From Paenibacillus_V sp046244365 (GTDB lineage Bacteria > Bacillota > Bacilli > Paenibacillales > NBRC-103111): a stretch of 64,000 bases of DNA. Made by a program: the position numbers and the translations under genes. Under the pieces are notes generated by a model, which ran no database searches, had not been told where the DNA came from, and saw nothing but the letters and a program-made list of their open reading frames with translations. Positions 8,040 to 17,794 of the stretch are shown piece after piece (positions within the stretch are counted from its first letter, which is position 1; the number at the start of each line of letters is the position of its first letter). The stretch is taken from contig NZ_CP176395.1 of NCBI RefSeq assembly GCF_046244365.1, positions 4,712,001-4,776,000 of the forward strand. The letters are read 5' to 3'.

Positions 8040-10256
8040 TCACTTATCGTTTTTAGGTGCAAACAATTTTACAGCAAACACTTCATGATAAGGCGAACCG
8101 TAAGTTGCGATAGAATTAATCCGGATTCGGGTTACACTTTTCGCATCCACCTTATGTTTATTCAACGTGAGATAATTTCCGCGGATTATGATATCCCTCT
8201 CCGTTCCATCTTCTAAGGTCAAGGTCACATCATAATCTCGGATGAGGAGCTCGATAGGATCGTCGAAATGCTCCAAATCCAACTGTGAATTGAATACAAG
8301 ATGGATTTCGTCCACATTTTTGGGGCTTGCAAAACTGAATTCCAACCATTCCTGTCCTTCCGTACGTTCGGAAATCCAGCCGTTCGGCAGACCATAAGGT
8401 CTGGAGAAACCGTTGACGACATTCTCGGGATTATACATATTCTGGGATGGGGACAGGTCCTTAAAGCAAATGCTCTTATTGAATTTCTTCAGCCTGGACG
8501 GCACTTCCGGCCTATAATGGAAGCTGACCGCTCCTGTCATTTTCTCTTCATTGACGTATACGGCAAGGCTGGCCGTACCTTCCAGTACGATGTAAATTTT
8601 GTCGTCTGCCGGCTTCTTGCAGCCCAAGTCCAGCGTAATCCAGTCGTCATGACCGGCTGCAATAGCCAAGCGGTAGTCTTTCAACTCGCTGGTAGGAATG
8701 TAGTTTTCCTTCCGTTCTCCGCCAAACAGCTTCACATGCAGAGTTTCCGAATGCTCGGAACTATTCTTAATTTGGATCCGAACGCTTTCAGCCAAGGATG
8801 TCTGAATCGGCAAGACCAAACATAACCCTTTCTCTAAGGGAATCGCTTCGGTTGGATGAAGATTGTCGTAGCTGCGCTGAGACGAGGCACGAATCGTTAA
8901 TCCGTCAGCGAAGTAAGGATCCAATTCCTCTTGAAGCCCTACAATCGTTTGCCCGTCTCGAAGCAGCAGCGCCTGCAGCTCCCCCATATGAGCTTCGACT
9001 ATGGCTGCCGGGTCTACCTCATATTTCAAGCATAACGAAGCAGCCGTTCCAACCGCCTGCCCCATACAACCGCAGGTTGCCATTACCCTTGTCGATCCGA
9101 AAGCCACATGGGTAGCGCTTATATTGCGGCCAGCGAACATGAGATTAGGAATATTTCGAGAAAATAAACTGCGGAATGGGATATTGTACAATCCAGGCAC
9201 GAAATTCCATGCTGTAGCCGGCCCCTCATCATAGATGCCCTTGGCAGCATGTAAATCCATATACCATCCCCCGACGGATACAGCATCCTCGAAATGCGGC
9301 TTTGCTGTAAGATCGTTCTGAGACAACATGTGATCCCCGATAAACCGCCTCGACTCCCGCTTTCCCGGAATCGGGCATACATAATCCAAGATGAGATTGT
9401 CCACATCATCAAATTCGCCGCTATTTTTGATATAATCCCAAATCCCGTAAACCAATTTCCGCAGCTCCAATGCGATGTCTTCATTGTTTTTGATGACATC
9501 CATATGTCCGCCGTATTCCAGCCACCACAATCCGCCAAGCCCGTTGATTTTTCTTGGGATAGCCCGATGGTTCAAGCCTCTTCTGATACTATCGAAAAAC
9601 GCTAACTTCGTAATATCATACGCAAAGCCAGGCCTCTTGTACGGAACGGAATATCCTACGTCACGGGCTTGAAACAGGATCGTGTCTCCCATGGTGTAAT
9701 GGTCCGCCACTTCAGGAGCCAAGTCTTCCTTGTATTCATGCTTCGCTTCTCTTCCCCATCTGAAGTGAGCACCTGCCTGATATCCGACAACTCCATCTCC
9801 GGAGCAATCGATGTAGGTTCGGCTTTCAAAACGAAATTTTCTTTCGGAAGCCAATTGAAGGCCTTCCACCCATTTAATTCTGCCGTTCTCCATGCCCGTC
9901 TCATGCACGCATGTATTCAGAAATAGAGAAATGTTAGGCTCATCATAGACCATATCCAACAAGACCGTATCCGAAAGCGAAAGCATAAGCTTCTTGTTAT
10001 ATAACGGATTATAGTGGAAAATCTTCATCTTAAGTTCTTCCACCAACCCGCCCTCACGCGCATAATAGGATGGACTATTTCCGAGATAGGCCGACCCGTT
10101 GATATGAACCCTGACCTCGCTGCTGGCATTTCCCCCAAGAACCGGTCGATCATTAATAAGTGAAACTTGCAGCCCGTGACGTGCGGCAGCAATGGCAGCG
10201 CATAGCCCGGCAATACCTCCGCCTACGACGGTTACATCCGCTTTAATAAGCTCCAT
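8040..10256 (-). CDS. FAD-dependent oxidoreductase (FAD_oxidored family)
   Basis: 738 residues. The N-terminus has a dinucleotide-binding motif (VTVVGGGIAGLCAAIAAARHG) followed by RPVLGGNASSEVRV, the pattern of the large Bacillales FAD_oxidored family often found in carbohydrate loci. An FAD C-terminal motif near residue 390 reads PNLMFAGRNISATHVAFGSTRVMAT (split as PNLMFAGRNI and SATHVAFGSTRV). The last 250 residues look like beta-rich accessory domains. Start chosen at the ATG at 10256 behind GGAGG; the longer frame adds nine residues. An imperfect inverted repeat (arms CATGATTAGA and TCTATCATG, 10269-10291) overlaps the leader. No signal peptide, so cytoplasmic. Oxidation of a sugar or sugar acid is a reasonable guess; the substrate cannot be read. 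Confidence 0.85.
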   Translation of the reverse strand: MELIKADVTVVGGGIAGLCAAIAAARHGLQVSLINDRPVLGGNASSEVRVHINGSAYLGNSPSYYAREGGLVEELKMKIFHYNPLYNKKLMLSLSDTVLLDMVYDEPNISLFLNTCVHETGMENGRIKWVEGLQLASERKFRFESRTYIDCSGDGVVGYQAGAHFRWGREAKHEYKEDLAPEVADHYTMGDTILFQARDVGYSVPYKRPGFAYDITKLAFFDSIRRGLNHRAIPRKINGLGGLWWLEYGGHMDVIKNNEDIALELRKLVYGIWDYIKNSGEFDDVDNLILDYVCPIPGKRESRRFIGDHMLSQNDLTAKPHFEDAVSVGGWYMDLHAAKGIYDEGPATAWNFVPGLYNIPFRSLFSRNIPNLMFAGRNISATHVAFGSTRVMATCGCMGQAVGTAASLCLKYEVDPAAIVEAHMGELQALLLRDGQTIVGLQEELDPYFADGLTIRASSQRSYDNLHPTEAIPLEKGLCLVLPIQTSLAESVRIQIKNSSEHSETLHVKLFGGERKENYIPTSELKDYRLAIAAGHDDWITLDLGCKKPADDKIYIVLEGTASLAVYVNEEKMTGAVSFHYRPEVPSRLKKFNKSICFKDLSPSQNMYNPENVVNGFSRPYGLPNGWISERTEGQEWLEFSFASPKNVDEIHLVFNSQLDLEHFDDPIELLIRDYDVTLTLEDGTERDIIIRGNYLTLNKHKVDAKSVTRIRINSIATYGSPYHEVFAVKLFAPKNDK

Positions 10257-10357
10257 TTCGATAACCTCCATGATTAGATACATCTATCATGGTAATCCTT
10301 TTGACCTCCGTTTTTTTTACATGATTTCGCGAAAAATTCACACATTTTTTTGCAACC

Positions 10358-11983
10358 TTATTTGGATTCATACCGTGTCATTTTTATCCGATATTGCTTA
10401 GGCGTATCACCCGTATATTCTTTGAACAATTTACAGAAATACCCTTCATTTACAATCCCCACTTCCTCGCACAATTCCAATAAAGAATAATCCTGAACAT
10501 GTAACAGCTCGAGAGCCAATTGAATTTTTTTACGGTTGATGTAGCTGATCACGCCTTCGTTCATTGTTTTTTTGAATAAGCTGCTAAAATAAGATGGAGC
10601 TAAATTCACATCCTCGGCAATAGCCTCCAACGTTAAACGCTGTTTCAGGTTTTTCTCTATAAACCGTATGGCACTCATGATTTCTGCACGATGTAAAAGT
10701 TGGCCAGCGTGAACATATTCGAATGTGAAGTCCCCAATATAGGCAAGCTGCTCCCGAAATGCCATAAATTCTATGGGAAACTCCGCTACATCCGTGGTCA
10801 ACGTGTTCCCCGATTTAAATTTCGCAGTAATGTCTCTGTACAGGTCTCGAAGCATAGGTGCCATAATGGACTTATGGATTTTATGATCCGTAACAAATTG
10901 GTTTAAATCAGCAAATTGTTTCTCCAGCTCTTCCTTGGAAACCTTCCTTTGCACCCATGCAAGAAAATCAGCCAGTTTTTGCTGAAAGTCGTCCTTTTTG
11001 TCATTACGGTAATGGAACCGATGCGCGGGTGTTTTCACTACTTTCTCTGTATGATAATAGAAATCCTCACTCCCATTTTTAGCTTCCGTGTAAGCTTGTT
11101 TGATGGATTCCCAGCCTCGGTGCGGACCTCCAAAAGCGACGGATACCATTTGATTCAAATATTGATGCAAATGGGAGACGATCTGACTCCCCAATGTCTG
11201 GCAAGCATATTCCGTATCCATCTCACTGCGATTATTTTCCCAGGAAAGAAAGCCAATAAACCGATTATCGGATAGTTCTGCAGCTACACCCCTGCCATAA
11301 TTCATCACCGTTTCTTCGATTACATTCGTAATCGCATATTTCAAGATGTTTTGGTCAACCGCTGAATATTCATTACGGAAACTTTCATACTGATTCATTT
11401 CAACAATAAAGCAGCAATAGTTGGCTTGAAAGAACTGGAACTGCATGCGATTGGCGAAATCCGATGCCCGATGAGTTGGGATTTCCCCTCTGATCAGCTC
11501 GTTAAAAAATTGCTTGCGGACTCTATATTTATTTTCAAGAACGGATACGTTTAAAGATTGAAATTCCTCTTCTTTTTTCTTGTTCTCATCCAAAATTCCG
11601 GCTGCCTTATCCAGAGCTCGATCCAAATCCGCTTCCCTGAGCGGAACCTTAACAATGTACTCCAATACGTTGGCATGAATAGCTTTCTGTGCGTATTCAA
11701 AAGACGAATAGGCGGTCAAAAGAATGTATTGGGTATGGGGCAGTTCCGGCTTTAACTGCTCAATCATGGAGATCCCATCCATTCGCGGCATAACAATATC
11801 GGATATCACGATATCCGGCTTAAGCTTTAAGATCTCCTCTATCCCCTTCAGCCCATTATTCGCTTTACCTACTAAATGAAATCGCCTTTCCCGATGGGAG
11901 AGCTCGCTAAAAAACAATTCCAATCTTTGAATGATTAGATCTTCATCGTCAACAATGAAGCAGGTGTAGTCTCTCACCATCAT
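10358..11983 (-). CDS. YesN-type response regulator with AraC DNA-binding domain (locus A)
   Basis: 541 residues. The receiver domain (residues 5-125) has the acidic pair DDED and the phosphoacceptor Asp in DIVISDIVMPRMDG. A long middle region is followed by a C-terminal AraC/XylS double helix-turn-helix (about 440-541: SAIRFIEKNLKQRLTLEAIA, NEGYFCKLFKEYTGDTPKQY). Its start codon overlaps the kinase stop (ATGA, 11980-11983), so the pair is translationally coupled. It is the likely activator of the duplicated element at 6705-6727 and 17339-17361. Confidence 0.93.
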   Translation of the reverse strand: MMVRDYTCFIVDDEDLIIQRLELFFSELSHRERRFHLVGKANNGLKGIEEILKLKPDIVISDIVMPRMDGISMIEQLKPELPHTQYILLTAYSSFEYAQKAIHANVLEYIVKVPLREADLDRALDKAAGILDENKKKEEEFQSLNVSVLENKYRVRKQFFNELIRGEIPTHRASDFANRMQFQFFQANYCCFIVEMNQYESFRNEYSAVDQNILKYAITNVIEETVMNYGRGVAAELSDNRFIGFLSWENNRSEMDTEYACQTLGSQIVSHLHQYLNQMVSVAFGGPHRGWESIKQAYTEAKNGSEDFYYHTEKVVKTPAHRFHYRNDKKDDFQQKLADFLAWVQRKVSKEELEKQFADLNQFVTDHKIHKSIMAPMLRDLYRDITAKFKSGNTLTTDVAEFPIEFMAFREQLAYIGDFTFEYVHAGQLLHRAEIMSAIRFIEKNLKQRLTLEAIAEDVNLAPSYFSSLFKKTMNEGVISYINRKKIQLALELLHVQDYSLLELCEEVGIVNEGYFCKLFKEYTGDTPKQYRIKMTRYESK

Positions 11984-13719
11984 GCATCTCCTTTAAACAA
12001 ACCTGCCGGGAATACGGCGCGGACACGGGTTATTTCCCTCGGTATGCTTATGATTTGGAGCCCGAACTGTTCCCCGTAGTGAAGTCTTATTCGACCATGA
12101 ATATTATTTAACCCGATTCTTTTCCTTTTTACTTCCACATCACTCGATTCTGAGATTAAAATATGCTTTATTCTATCCGTTGGGATTCCCTCGCCTTGAT
12201 CAACTACTTCTATCATGATGTTGTCGTCCTCCCTATACGCATGAATAGTAATCGAACCTTCGATCGCCCCTCCGTTATAGCCATGGAAGATACTATTCTC
12301 CACAATGGGCTGCAGCAGCATTCGAAAAACCGGAAAATCCATTAACCCCTCTTCGATGTTCTCAATCAAAAGGAAGTTGCTGTTATAACGGATGTTCTGA
12401 ATCGCGATATAGTCCGCTACATTTTGCAATTCTTGACGTAGGGAAACCTTCTCCGAAGCGTCGGCGATCCCGTATTCCAGCAATGATATGAGAGACCCGA
12501 TTACTACATCTACTTTCTCAATTTGTCCGAGGCGTATGACATTGCTGATAGAACCAAGCGTGTTATACAGAAAATGAGGGTTTATTTGAGACTGCAGCAC
12601 TTGGATTTCCAGCTTCCGCTCAAGTTCATTATGAAGTTCCGCTCGCCGAATCAGTTCCACAATTTGCTGCAGCATACGGTCGAAGGCTAGGGAAAGATCT
12701 CCGAATTCATCGTTTCGGTTAATCATTATTGTAGTTGTCAGGTCGCCTTGCTCCACACGCTTCATTTTTGTTTTGAGCGCATAGAGCGGATTTCTTATAT
12801 ATTTGGCAATAAAATAGGAAATGAACAAACTTAAGAGAAGACCTGCGGCTAGTAGCCCGATATAATAGGTTTCCAATCTGGACAACGCAGCTTCCAAGCG
12901 AGATTCATCGTTGATCGAGATGAGGGACCAATTGAATTTCTCCGTCGGTTTCTTCAGAATGGAGACCGGCATGCCATCCTTGGTATGCAGTTGAAGGCTT
13001 GTTCCCGTAGTATTAAGAATTTGTTCCGCCGACGTTTCCCCGATTGAAAAAGTATGATCTTGAATACTCAGCGGTCCTCTATTTTCCGAAAATCCGGCAA
13101 TGATTTTACCCGATGTGGTGATCAGAGCCAGATTCATTTGTTCTTTTTTATTAATCCTGAACAAGGTTTCTTCAATTGCATTTAGATCCAAATCTACCGC
13201 AATGGCCATAGGAAACGGAGCGCCGTTCAGATATCGAACCATCGTAACTGTCCAGCCGGAATACTTGGATTTATAAGGATCACTGACAAATGTAGTCCGT
13301 TTGTTCTTGTCGGCCGCATCAAACAAAGGTTTTCTGTCAGATAAAGGTTCATCGAAAATTCGCGTAGTCGTACTTCCGCCCAGAATGGATAAATCGCTTT
13401 TGATCAGGTAAATGTTACTGATGTAATTACTGTTGAGTTCATATAGCTCTCTTAATTGCTTTTTAATCACTTCCGTATTGTCAATGTTGGCTTTCACCGA
13501 TGTTTCGACCGAGAACAAGATCGTCTGGAAGGAGGAAAAATTAACTGTCAAATACTGGTCGACCTTGTCGAGTATTTGGTTTGTGTAATAAATGCCATTG
13601 GTTCTTATTTCCTTTTGGACATAGCGATAGGACAATTGGCTTATCAAGATTATGCAGCTTAATACAAACGCAAACACGATAAAAAATAATTTTAAAGGCA
13701 AGCTGATTCTTCTTCGCAT
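11980..13719 (-). CDS. YesM-type sensor histidine kinase (locus A)
   Basis: 579 residues: TM1 near 10-30, an extracellular sensor of about 250 residues, TM2 near 280-300, HAMP, the His_kinase motif QSQINPHFLYNTLGSISNV with the phosphorylatable His, and a HATPase_c domain (QPIVENSIFHGY, VVDQGEGI). This is the LytS/YesM class that pairs with AraC-type regulators to sense extracellular glycans. It starts 67 bases after the binding-protein stop, with a terminator between, so it is probably expressed by readthrough. Confidence 0.93.
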   Translation of the reverse strand: MRRRISLPLKLFFIVFAFVLSCIILISQLSYRYVQKEIRTNGIYYTNQILDKVDQYLTVNFSSFQTILFSVETSVKANIDNTEVIKKQLRELYELNSNYISNIYLIKSDLSILGGSTTTRIFDEPLSDRKPLFDAADKNKRTTFVSDPYKSKYSGWTVTMVRYLNGAPFPMAIAVDLDLNAIEETLFRINKKEQMNLALITTSGKIIAGFSENRGPLSIQDHTFSIGETSAEQILNTTGTSLQLHTKDGMPVSILKKPTEKFNWSLISINDESRLEAALSRLETYYIGLLAAGLLLSLFISYFIAKYIRNPLYALKTKMKRVEQGDLTTTIMINRNDEFGDLSLAFDRMLQQIVELIRRAELHNELERKLEIQVLQSQINPHFLYNTLGSISNVIRLGQIEKVDVVIGSLISLLEYGIADASEKVSLRQELQNVADYIAIQNIRYNSNFLLIENIEEGLMDFPVFRMLLQPIVENSIFHGYNGGAIEGSITIHAYREDDNIMIEVVDQGEGIPTDRIKHILISESSDVEVKRKRIGLNNIHGRIRLHYGEQFGLQIISIPREITRVRAVFPAGLFKGDA

Positions 13720-13744
13720 CGGTCATCTTCCTTTTAAGAATAGC

Positions 13745-13776
13745 ATAAAAGAGAGGGGCTATTTATCGCCACTCTC
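13745..13776 (-). terminator. Attenuating terminator between binding-protein and kinase genes
   Basis: GAGAGTGGC / GCCCCTCTC stem followed by TTTT on the minus strand, ten bases past the binding-protein stop. It would keep kinase/regulator expression below that of the binding protein. Confidence 0.7.
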
Positions 13777-13786
13777 TTCGCTTATT

Positions 13787-15379
13787 TTACTTGATTATGC
13801 CCGCTTCTTTAAATTGCTTGACTGCTGTATCCTTATATTTCTGCATATCAAACTTGGTATCCAACGTTTTGAGGAAATTGTCCCAGTTGGAAAGAGGGTC
13901 TTTGCCCGACATAAATTTGACTAAGCTTTCATTAATGAAACGTGTGCGGTCAGCTGCCAAGGTATCGCTAGGGTCTGCAGTCAATATATTTCCGGGCAAT
14001 GTAAGCCCCACATATTTCTGATTGTTCGTGAAAGCTTCTGCCGTCTTAGGATTCTGGAAGCTGAAGTACTCGGCATCATCGCCACGGCGCGGCATTCTAT
14101 AATGATCGACCCATAGGTACTTTTCTTTCATTTCCTTCGATAATTCGGAGGTTTTATTTTTGACCTTGCCGTCCACCAGATCCCAATGAATCCCTTTAAT
14201 TCCGTATGCAAAATTCGGATATGCTTCTTTGTCCGTAAAGAGATATTCCAGCATAGACAAGATCCGAATGATTTTGTCCTTGTCGGCTTTCTTGGAAATG
14301 GCCCATGAATTGCCTTGGAACGATTTTCTCTCCACGATTTGATCGCCGTAAGGCCCTTTCATTGGAGGGATGACGATCCATTCCGGCACCTCTCCGCTGA
14401 TTTCTTTCATTTTCTGCTGATAATCCGGTTCGAGCCTGCGGGCATCTCTTATCATGAAGCCAACTTTACCCTTAAATAACTTTTGGTCCAACAAATCGGG
14501 CGTATTCATCGTCACCCAGTCTGGGTCTACAACTTTGGCTTCCATCATTTTATTGATGTAAGCGAGCGCCTCTTTCATTTTGGGATCGATAAATAGGAAT
14601 ACCGGTTTATTGTCTTTCACATCAATGGCTGAGGGAGGATTGACGCCAAACATCCACATCAAGCTGTCGAAGCCGTAGGTTTGCAAATTGCCTTCTTTAT
14701 TCATACCGCCTATGAATCCGTACGTATCGTTTTTGCCGTTTCCGTCCGGATCTTTCTCCGTAAAGGCTTTCATCACCTCAAACAGCTCGTCAGGGGTTGT
14801 CGGCACTTTCAAATTCAGCTTTTTCAGCCAATCGTTGCGGATGAAGAAGCTTCGACTGATCCCGTTTACATTATCATAACCTGGAACTCCAATGGTTTTT
14901 CCTTGATAGGACATCGCCTCCCAGGAGTCTTTGCCGAAACGCTTCTGCAATTCAGGGAATTGAGCCAGGTACGGAGTCAAATCCGCAAGAACGCCTTGGT
15001 CATAATATTGCGCGAGATCGGCCCGACTCTTCAAGAAGAGCAAATCTGGAATATCCCCGCCTGCTATAAGCGTATTTAATTTGGTTGTTGCTTGCCCGGC
15101 TTGAGGAATCATCATATCCAAGTCGATGTTCATCGCCTTTTCCAGCATCTGGCGTTGAACGTCTTCATCGCGTGGAGGTATCGGAGCGGCAGCGTTGAAA
15201 GTACCTTGGTTAAACATCGAGATTTTCATTTTCTTCTCAAACTTGTTAGCCGCGGCTTGCGGGCTTGGGCTGCTCGAAGCTGCCGGCTTACCTTCTTCTT
15301 GTCCCCCACATCCTGACAATAGCGTTCCCAGCCCTGCCATAGCAACCAGCATAGTAAATGAAATCTTAGTACGTTGCAT
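13787..15379 (-). CDS. Extracellular solute-binding lipoprotein of a carbohydrate ABC importer (locus A)
   Basis: 530 residues, a typical length for the LplA-like binding proteins of Paenibacillus. The signal peptide ends in a lipobox (GTLLSGC; Cys about residue 24), followed by a low-complexity Ser/Pro/Ala linker, so it should be membrane-anchored outside the cell. The body matches family 1 binding proteins (GGDIPDLLF, LKKLNLKVPTTPDELFEVMKAF split around the hinge). AAAGGAGAGG precedes the ATG. It is downstream of both permease genes. Confidence 0.92.
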   Translation of the reverse strand: MQRTKISFTMLVAMAGLGTLLSGCGGQEEGKPAASSSPSPQAAANKFEKKMKISMFNQGTFNAAAPIPPRDEDVQRQMLEKAMNIDLDMMIPQAGQATTKLNTLIAGGDIPDLLFLKSRADLAQYYDQGVLADLTPYLAQFPELQKRFGKDSWEAMSYQGKTIGVPGYDNVNGISRSFFIRNDWLKKLNLKVPTTPDELFEVMKAFTEKDPDGNGKNDTYGFIGGMNKEGNLQTYGFDSLMWMFGVNPPSAIDVKDNKPVFLFIDPKMKEALAYINKMMEAKVVDPDWVTMNTPDLLDQKLFKGKVGFMIRDARRLEPDYQQKMKEISGEVPEWIVIPPMKGPYGDQIVERKSFQGNSWAISKKADKDKIIRILSMLEYLFTDKEAYPNFAYGIKGIHWDLVDGKVKNKTSELSKEMKEKYLWVDHYRMPRRGDDAEYFSFQNPKTAEAFTNNQKYVGLTLPGNILTADPSDTLAADRTRFINESLVKFMSGKDPLSNWDNFLKTLDTKFDMQKYKDTAVKQFKEAGIIK

Positions 15380-15444
15380 ATTGACCTCTCCTTTTGCTTG
15401 TATATTATCACGGTTTCCCGTAACAACCTAGTTAGGAATTGCCT

Positions 15445-16314
15445 TTACCCTTTTACCGATCCCATGAGTACACCCTTAGTAAAATGTTTTTGCATAAATG
15501 GATACACGATCAAAATCGGGATCGTAGTCACGACGACAGCAGCCATCTGCACTGCGAATTTGCTAACCGTTCCGGAATTGGCAATCGAATCAGCGCTTTG
15601 TGTTGCGACGTTAAGCAGAATGTTGCGCAAGACGACTTGAAGCGGCATTAAGTTCGAATCATTGAGATAAACAATAGCATCGAAATAACTGTTCCAATGT
15701 CCCACCGCGTAAAATAAAGAGATTGTGGCAAGGACGGGCATCGACAGGGGTAATATGATCTTCCATAACGACTGAAGTTCACTTGCGCCGTCTACTCTCG
15801 CCGATTCCTCGATTTCAGCAGGCAATTGCTCGAAAAAGCCTTTAATGATCACCAGATTAAATGCACTAATGAGATGAGGAATAATCAATACCCACGGACT
15901 GTCTAGCAATCCCAGAGAGCGGATTAACAAATAAGTCGGAATTAACCCTCCGCCAAACATCATGGTAAACACAATGAATAGTAAAAATGAGCTGCGTCCC
16001 GGCAAATATTTTTTGGATAACGGGTACGCCGCGATTACCGTAAAAAACACATTTAACGCAGTGCCTACAATCGTTCGAAACAACGTAATTTTATACGCCT
16101 GCCCTATACCATGAGAAATGAATACTTCTTTATAGGCCACAAAGGAAAAGGTTTCCGGTATAATAACAATTCCTCTTCTTAACACTTCCGATTCTGGCGT
16201 TACTGAAACAGCAACCACATATAGAAAGGGAAGTAAGCAAAGTAGTGATAGCAAAATAAGAATGGAATATACGACTGCTTGCCATACTTTTTCCCCGATT
16301 GTCAGATTAATCAT
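15445..16314 (-). CDS. Carbohydrate ABC transporter permease, YtcP/LplC type (locus A)
   Basis: 289 residues with about six membrane helices and the cytoplasmic EAA loop that docks the ATPase (EIEESARVDGASELQSLWKI). C-terminus PFMQKHFTKGVLMGSVKG is characteristic of the YtcP/LplC group. The longest frame begins 30 bases earlier, overlapping the preceding gene; the ATG at 16314 follows GAGGTGG after that gene's stop and is preferred. Works with the LplB-type partner just upstream. Confidence 0.93.
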   Translation of the reverse strand: MINLTIGEKVWQAVVYSILILLSLLCLLPFLYVVAVSVTPESEVLRRGIVIIPETFSFVAYKEVFISHGIGQAYKITLFRTIVGTALNVFFTVIAAYPLSKKYLPGRSSFLLFIVFTMMFGGGLIPTYLLIRSLGLLDSPWVLIIPHLISAFNLVIIKGFFEQLPAEIEESARVDGASELQSLWKIILPLSMPVLATISLFYAVGHWNSYFDAIVYLNDSNLMPLQVVLRNILLNVATQSADSIANSGTVSKFAVQMAAVVVTTIPILIVYPFMQKHFTKGVLMGSVKG

Positions 16315-16327
16315 CCTCAATACCACC

Positions 16328-17275
16328 TCACCAAATTTGCCCATCGAATTTTTTGGCGAGCTTGTTCGCAGCCAAAACTAAAACAAATCCGATAACAGCT
16401 TTAAACAATCCCACAGCAGTAGCCAAGCCAATCTTAAGACGCTCCAGTCCTTCACGGTATACCCATGTGTCGATAATATCGATCTTCTCCTGGTTAAAAC
16501 TGTTGGCAAACATGAATATTTGGTCAAAGCCAGCGTCCAGAATATGGCTTAATTTAAGGATCAGCATCAGAATAATGACTCCTCGAATGCCGGGTAATGT
16601 TATATGCCATAACTGTCTCCACTTGGAAGCGCCATCAATCCGAGCCGCTTCATATAAGCTTGGATCGATACCTGCTAATGCGGCAAGGTATAATATCGCT
16701 CCCCATCCAATATCCTTCCATATTTCAGATAAGATGATCAGCAGTCTTCCCCAGGCAGGTTCCGTTAGAAAGGAGATCGGTTGAACACCATTTTCCTTCA
16801 AAATCATATTAAAAAGGCCATCTCCCGGGGCTAATAATGCCACCATCAGTCCATAAACAATGACCCATGACAGAAAATGGGGCAAATAAGTGATCGTTTG
16901 TACGATTTTCTTAAACCATTGGGTATAAACTTCATTGAGAAGCAAAGCAAGTACGATAGGAGCGGAGAAACCGAACAATAACTTATACAGCGATATGATA
17001 ATCGTATTTCTCATGATGTCCCAGAAATAAACGCCGTTAATAAAATCTTTAAAATTTTTCAATCCCACCCATTGGCTATCCCATAGTCCCAAAGCCAGGT
17101 TGTAGTTTTTAAAAGCAATAATGATTCCCGCCATAGGAATGTATTTGAATACGGCAAAGTAAACCAATGCCGGGATTAAAAGAGCATACATCACTTTATA
17201 CTTTTGTATCGTTCTTATCCAGGAATTCCGCTTTTTGGGGAGGGGAATGGTGTCCACTGCCAATTTCGCTTGCAT
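16328..17275 (-). CDS. ABC transporter permease, LplB type (locus A)
   Basis: 315 residues; about six membrane helices after a cytoplasmic Lys/Arg-rich N-terminus, and an EAA loop (SLYEAARIDGASKWRQLWHI). GAGGTGATGAT precedes the ATG. First gene of the locus A import operon, 22-30 bases after the inferred transcription start. No ATPase gene accompanies the two permeases. Confidence 0.93.
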   Translation of the reverse strand: MQAKLAVDTIPLPKKRNSWIRTIQKYKVMYALLIPALVYFAVFKYIPMAGIIIAFKNYNLALGLWDSQWVGLKNFKDFINGVYFWDIMRNTIIISLYKLLFGFSAPIVLALLLNEVYTQWFKKIVQTITYLPHFLSWVIVYGLMVALLAPGDGLFNMILKENGVQPISFLTEPAWGRLLIILSEIWKDIGWGAILYLAALAGIDPSLYEAARIDGASKWRQLWHITLPGIRGVIILMLILKLSHILDAGFDQIFMFANSFNQEKIDIIDTWVYREGLERLKIGLATAVGLFKAVIGFVLVLAANKLAKKFDGQIW

Positions 17276-17302
17276 ATCATCACCTCGTCTTTATTTATAT
17301 TT

Positions 17303-17365
17303 GAATAATAGCATCCCCCTATCGGATAAATTTCTGTTATTTCAAGAATTTCTTATAAGATATTA
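17303..17365 (-). promoter_or_regulatory. Locus A regulon element, copy 2 (promoter of import operon)
   Basis: Second copy of the element before the giant gene. The 23-base identical block is 17339-17361, and a TATTAT -10 candidate (17305-17310) lies 29 bases further along the minus strand, nearly the same offset as in copy 1. The preserved offset argues for a functional activator site rather than chance. Confidence 0.65.
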
Positions 17366-17406
17366 AGGAAGCGGGCCTTGGAAAATTCCAATACAATAGG
17401 CATGAT

Positions 17407-17466
17407 AAAAACGGACAGAGTGACCGTCACCGTTTCTAGGCGCTTTCACTTTGTCCGTAAATTTTT
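17407..17466. terminator. Bidirectional terminator hairpin
   Basis: Stem ACGGACAGAGTGA / TCACTTTGTCCGT, with A-runs before and T-runs after on both strands. It probably once ended the gene whose remnant lies at 17543-17794, and it insulates the locus A import promoter. Confidence 0.7.
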
Positions 17467-17542
17467 TCATATTTACGTTACGGTTTTTCCTCACTATTCG
17501 AACCGGCACGAAAAAAGCGGGCTTTGAGATCGTGCAAAGCTC

Positions 17543-17794
17543 TTACAATATGCCGGATTGATCAGGAACTTGCGCGATGATGACGACGGTTCTGTCCCTT
17601 GCCAGTTCCTCGAATGCATCCTGAATATACCGTTCATTATCCGGGTCCACACTGGCAGTCGCTTCATCGAGCAGCACGGTCGGCGCGTCTTTGAGAATGG
17701 CGCGAGCGATTGAAATACGCTGTCTTTGTCCGCCCGACAGCAACCCCCCGCATTCGCCGACAACCGAATCGCAATAAACGATAACCATACTCAT
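17543..17794 (-). pseudogene. Remnant of an ABC transporter ATPase
   Basis: Only the C-terminal part of a nucleotide-binding domain remains: signature LLSGGQRQRISIARAIL, Walker B and D-loop (TVLLDEATASVDPDNE), then RTVVIIAQVPD where a functional protein has the H-loop histidine. The Walker A region, Q-loop and transmembrane domain are absent upstream, and the frame ends soon after. Too little is left to work as an ATPase. Confidence 0.75.
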
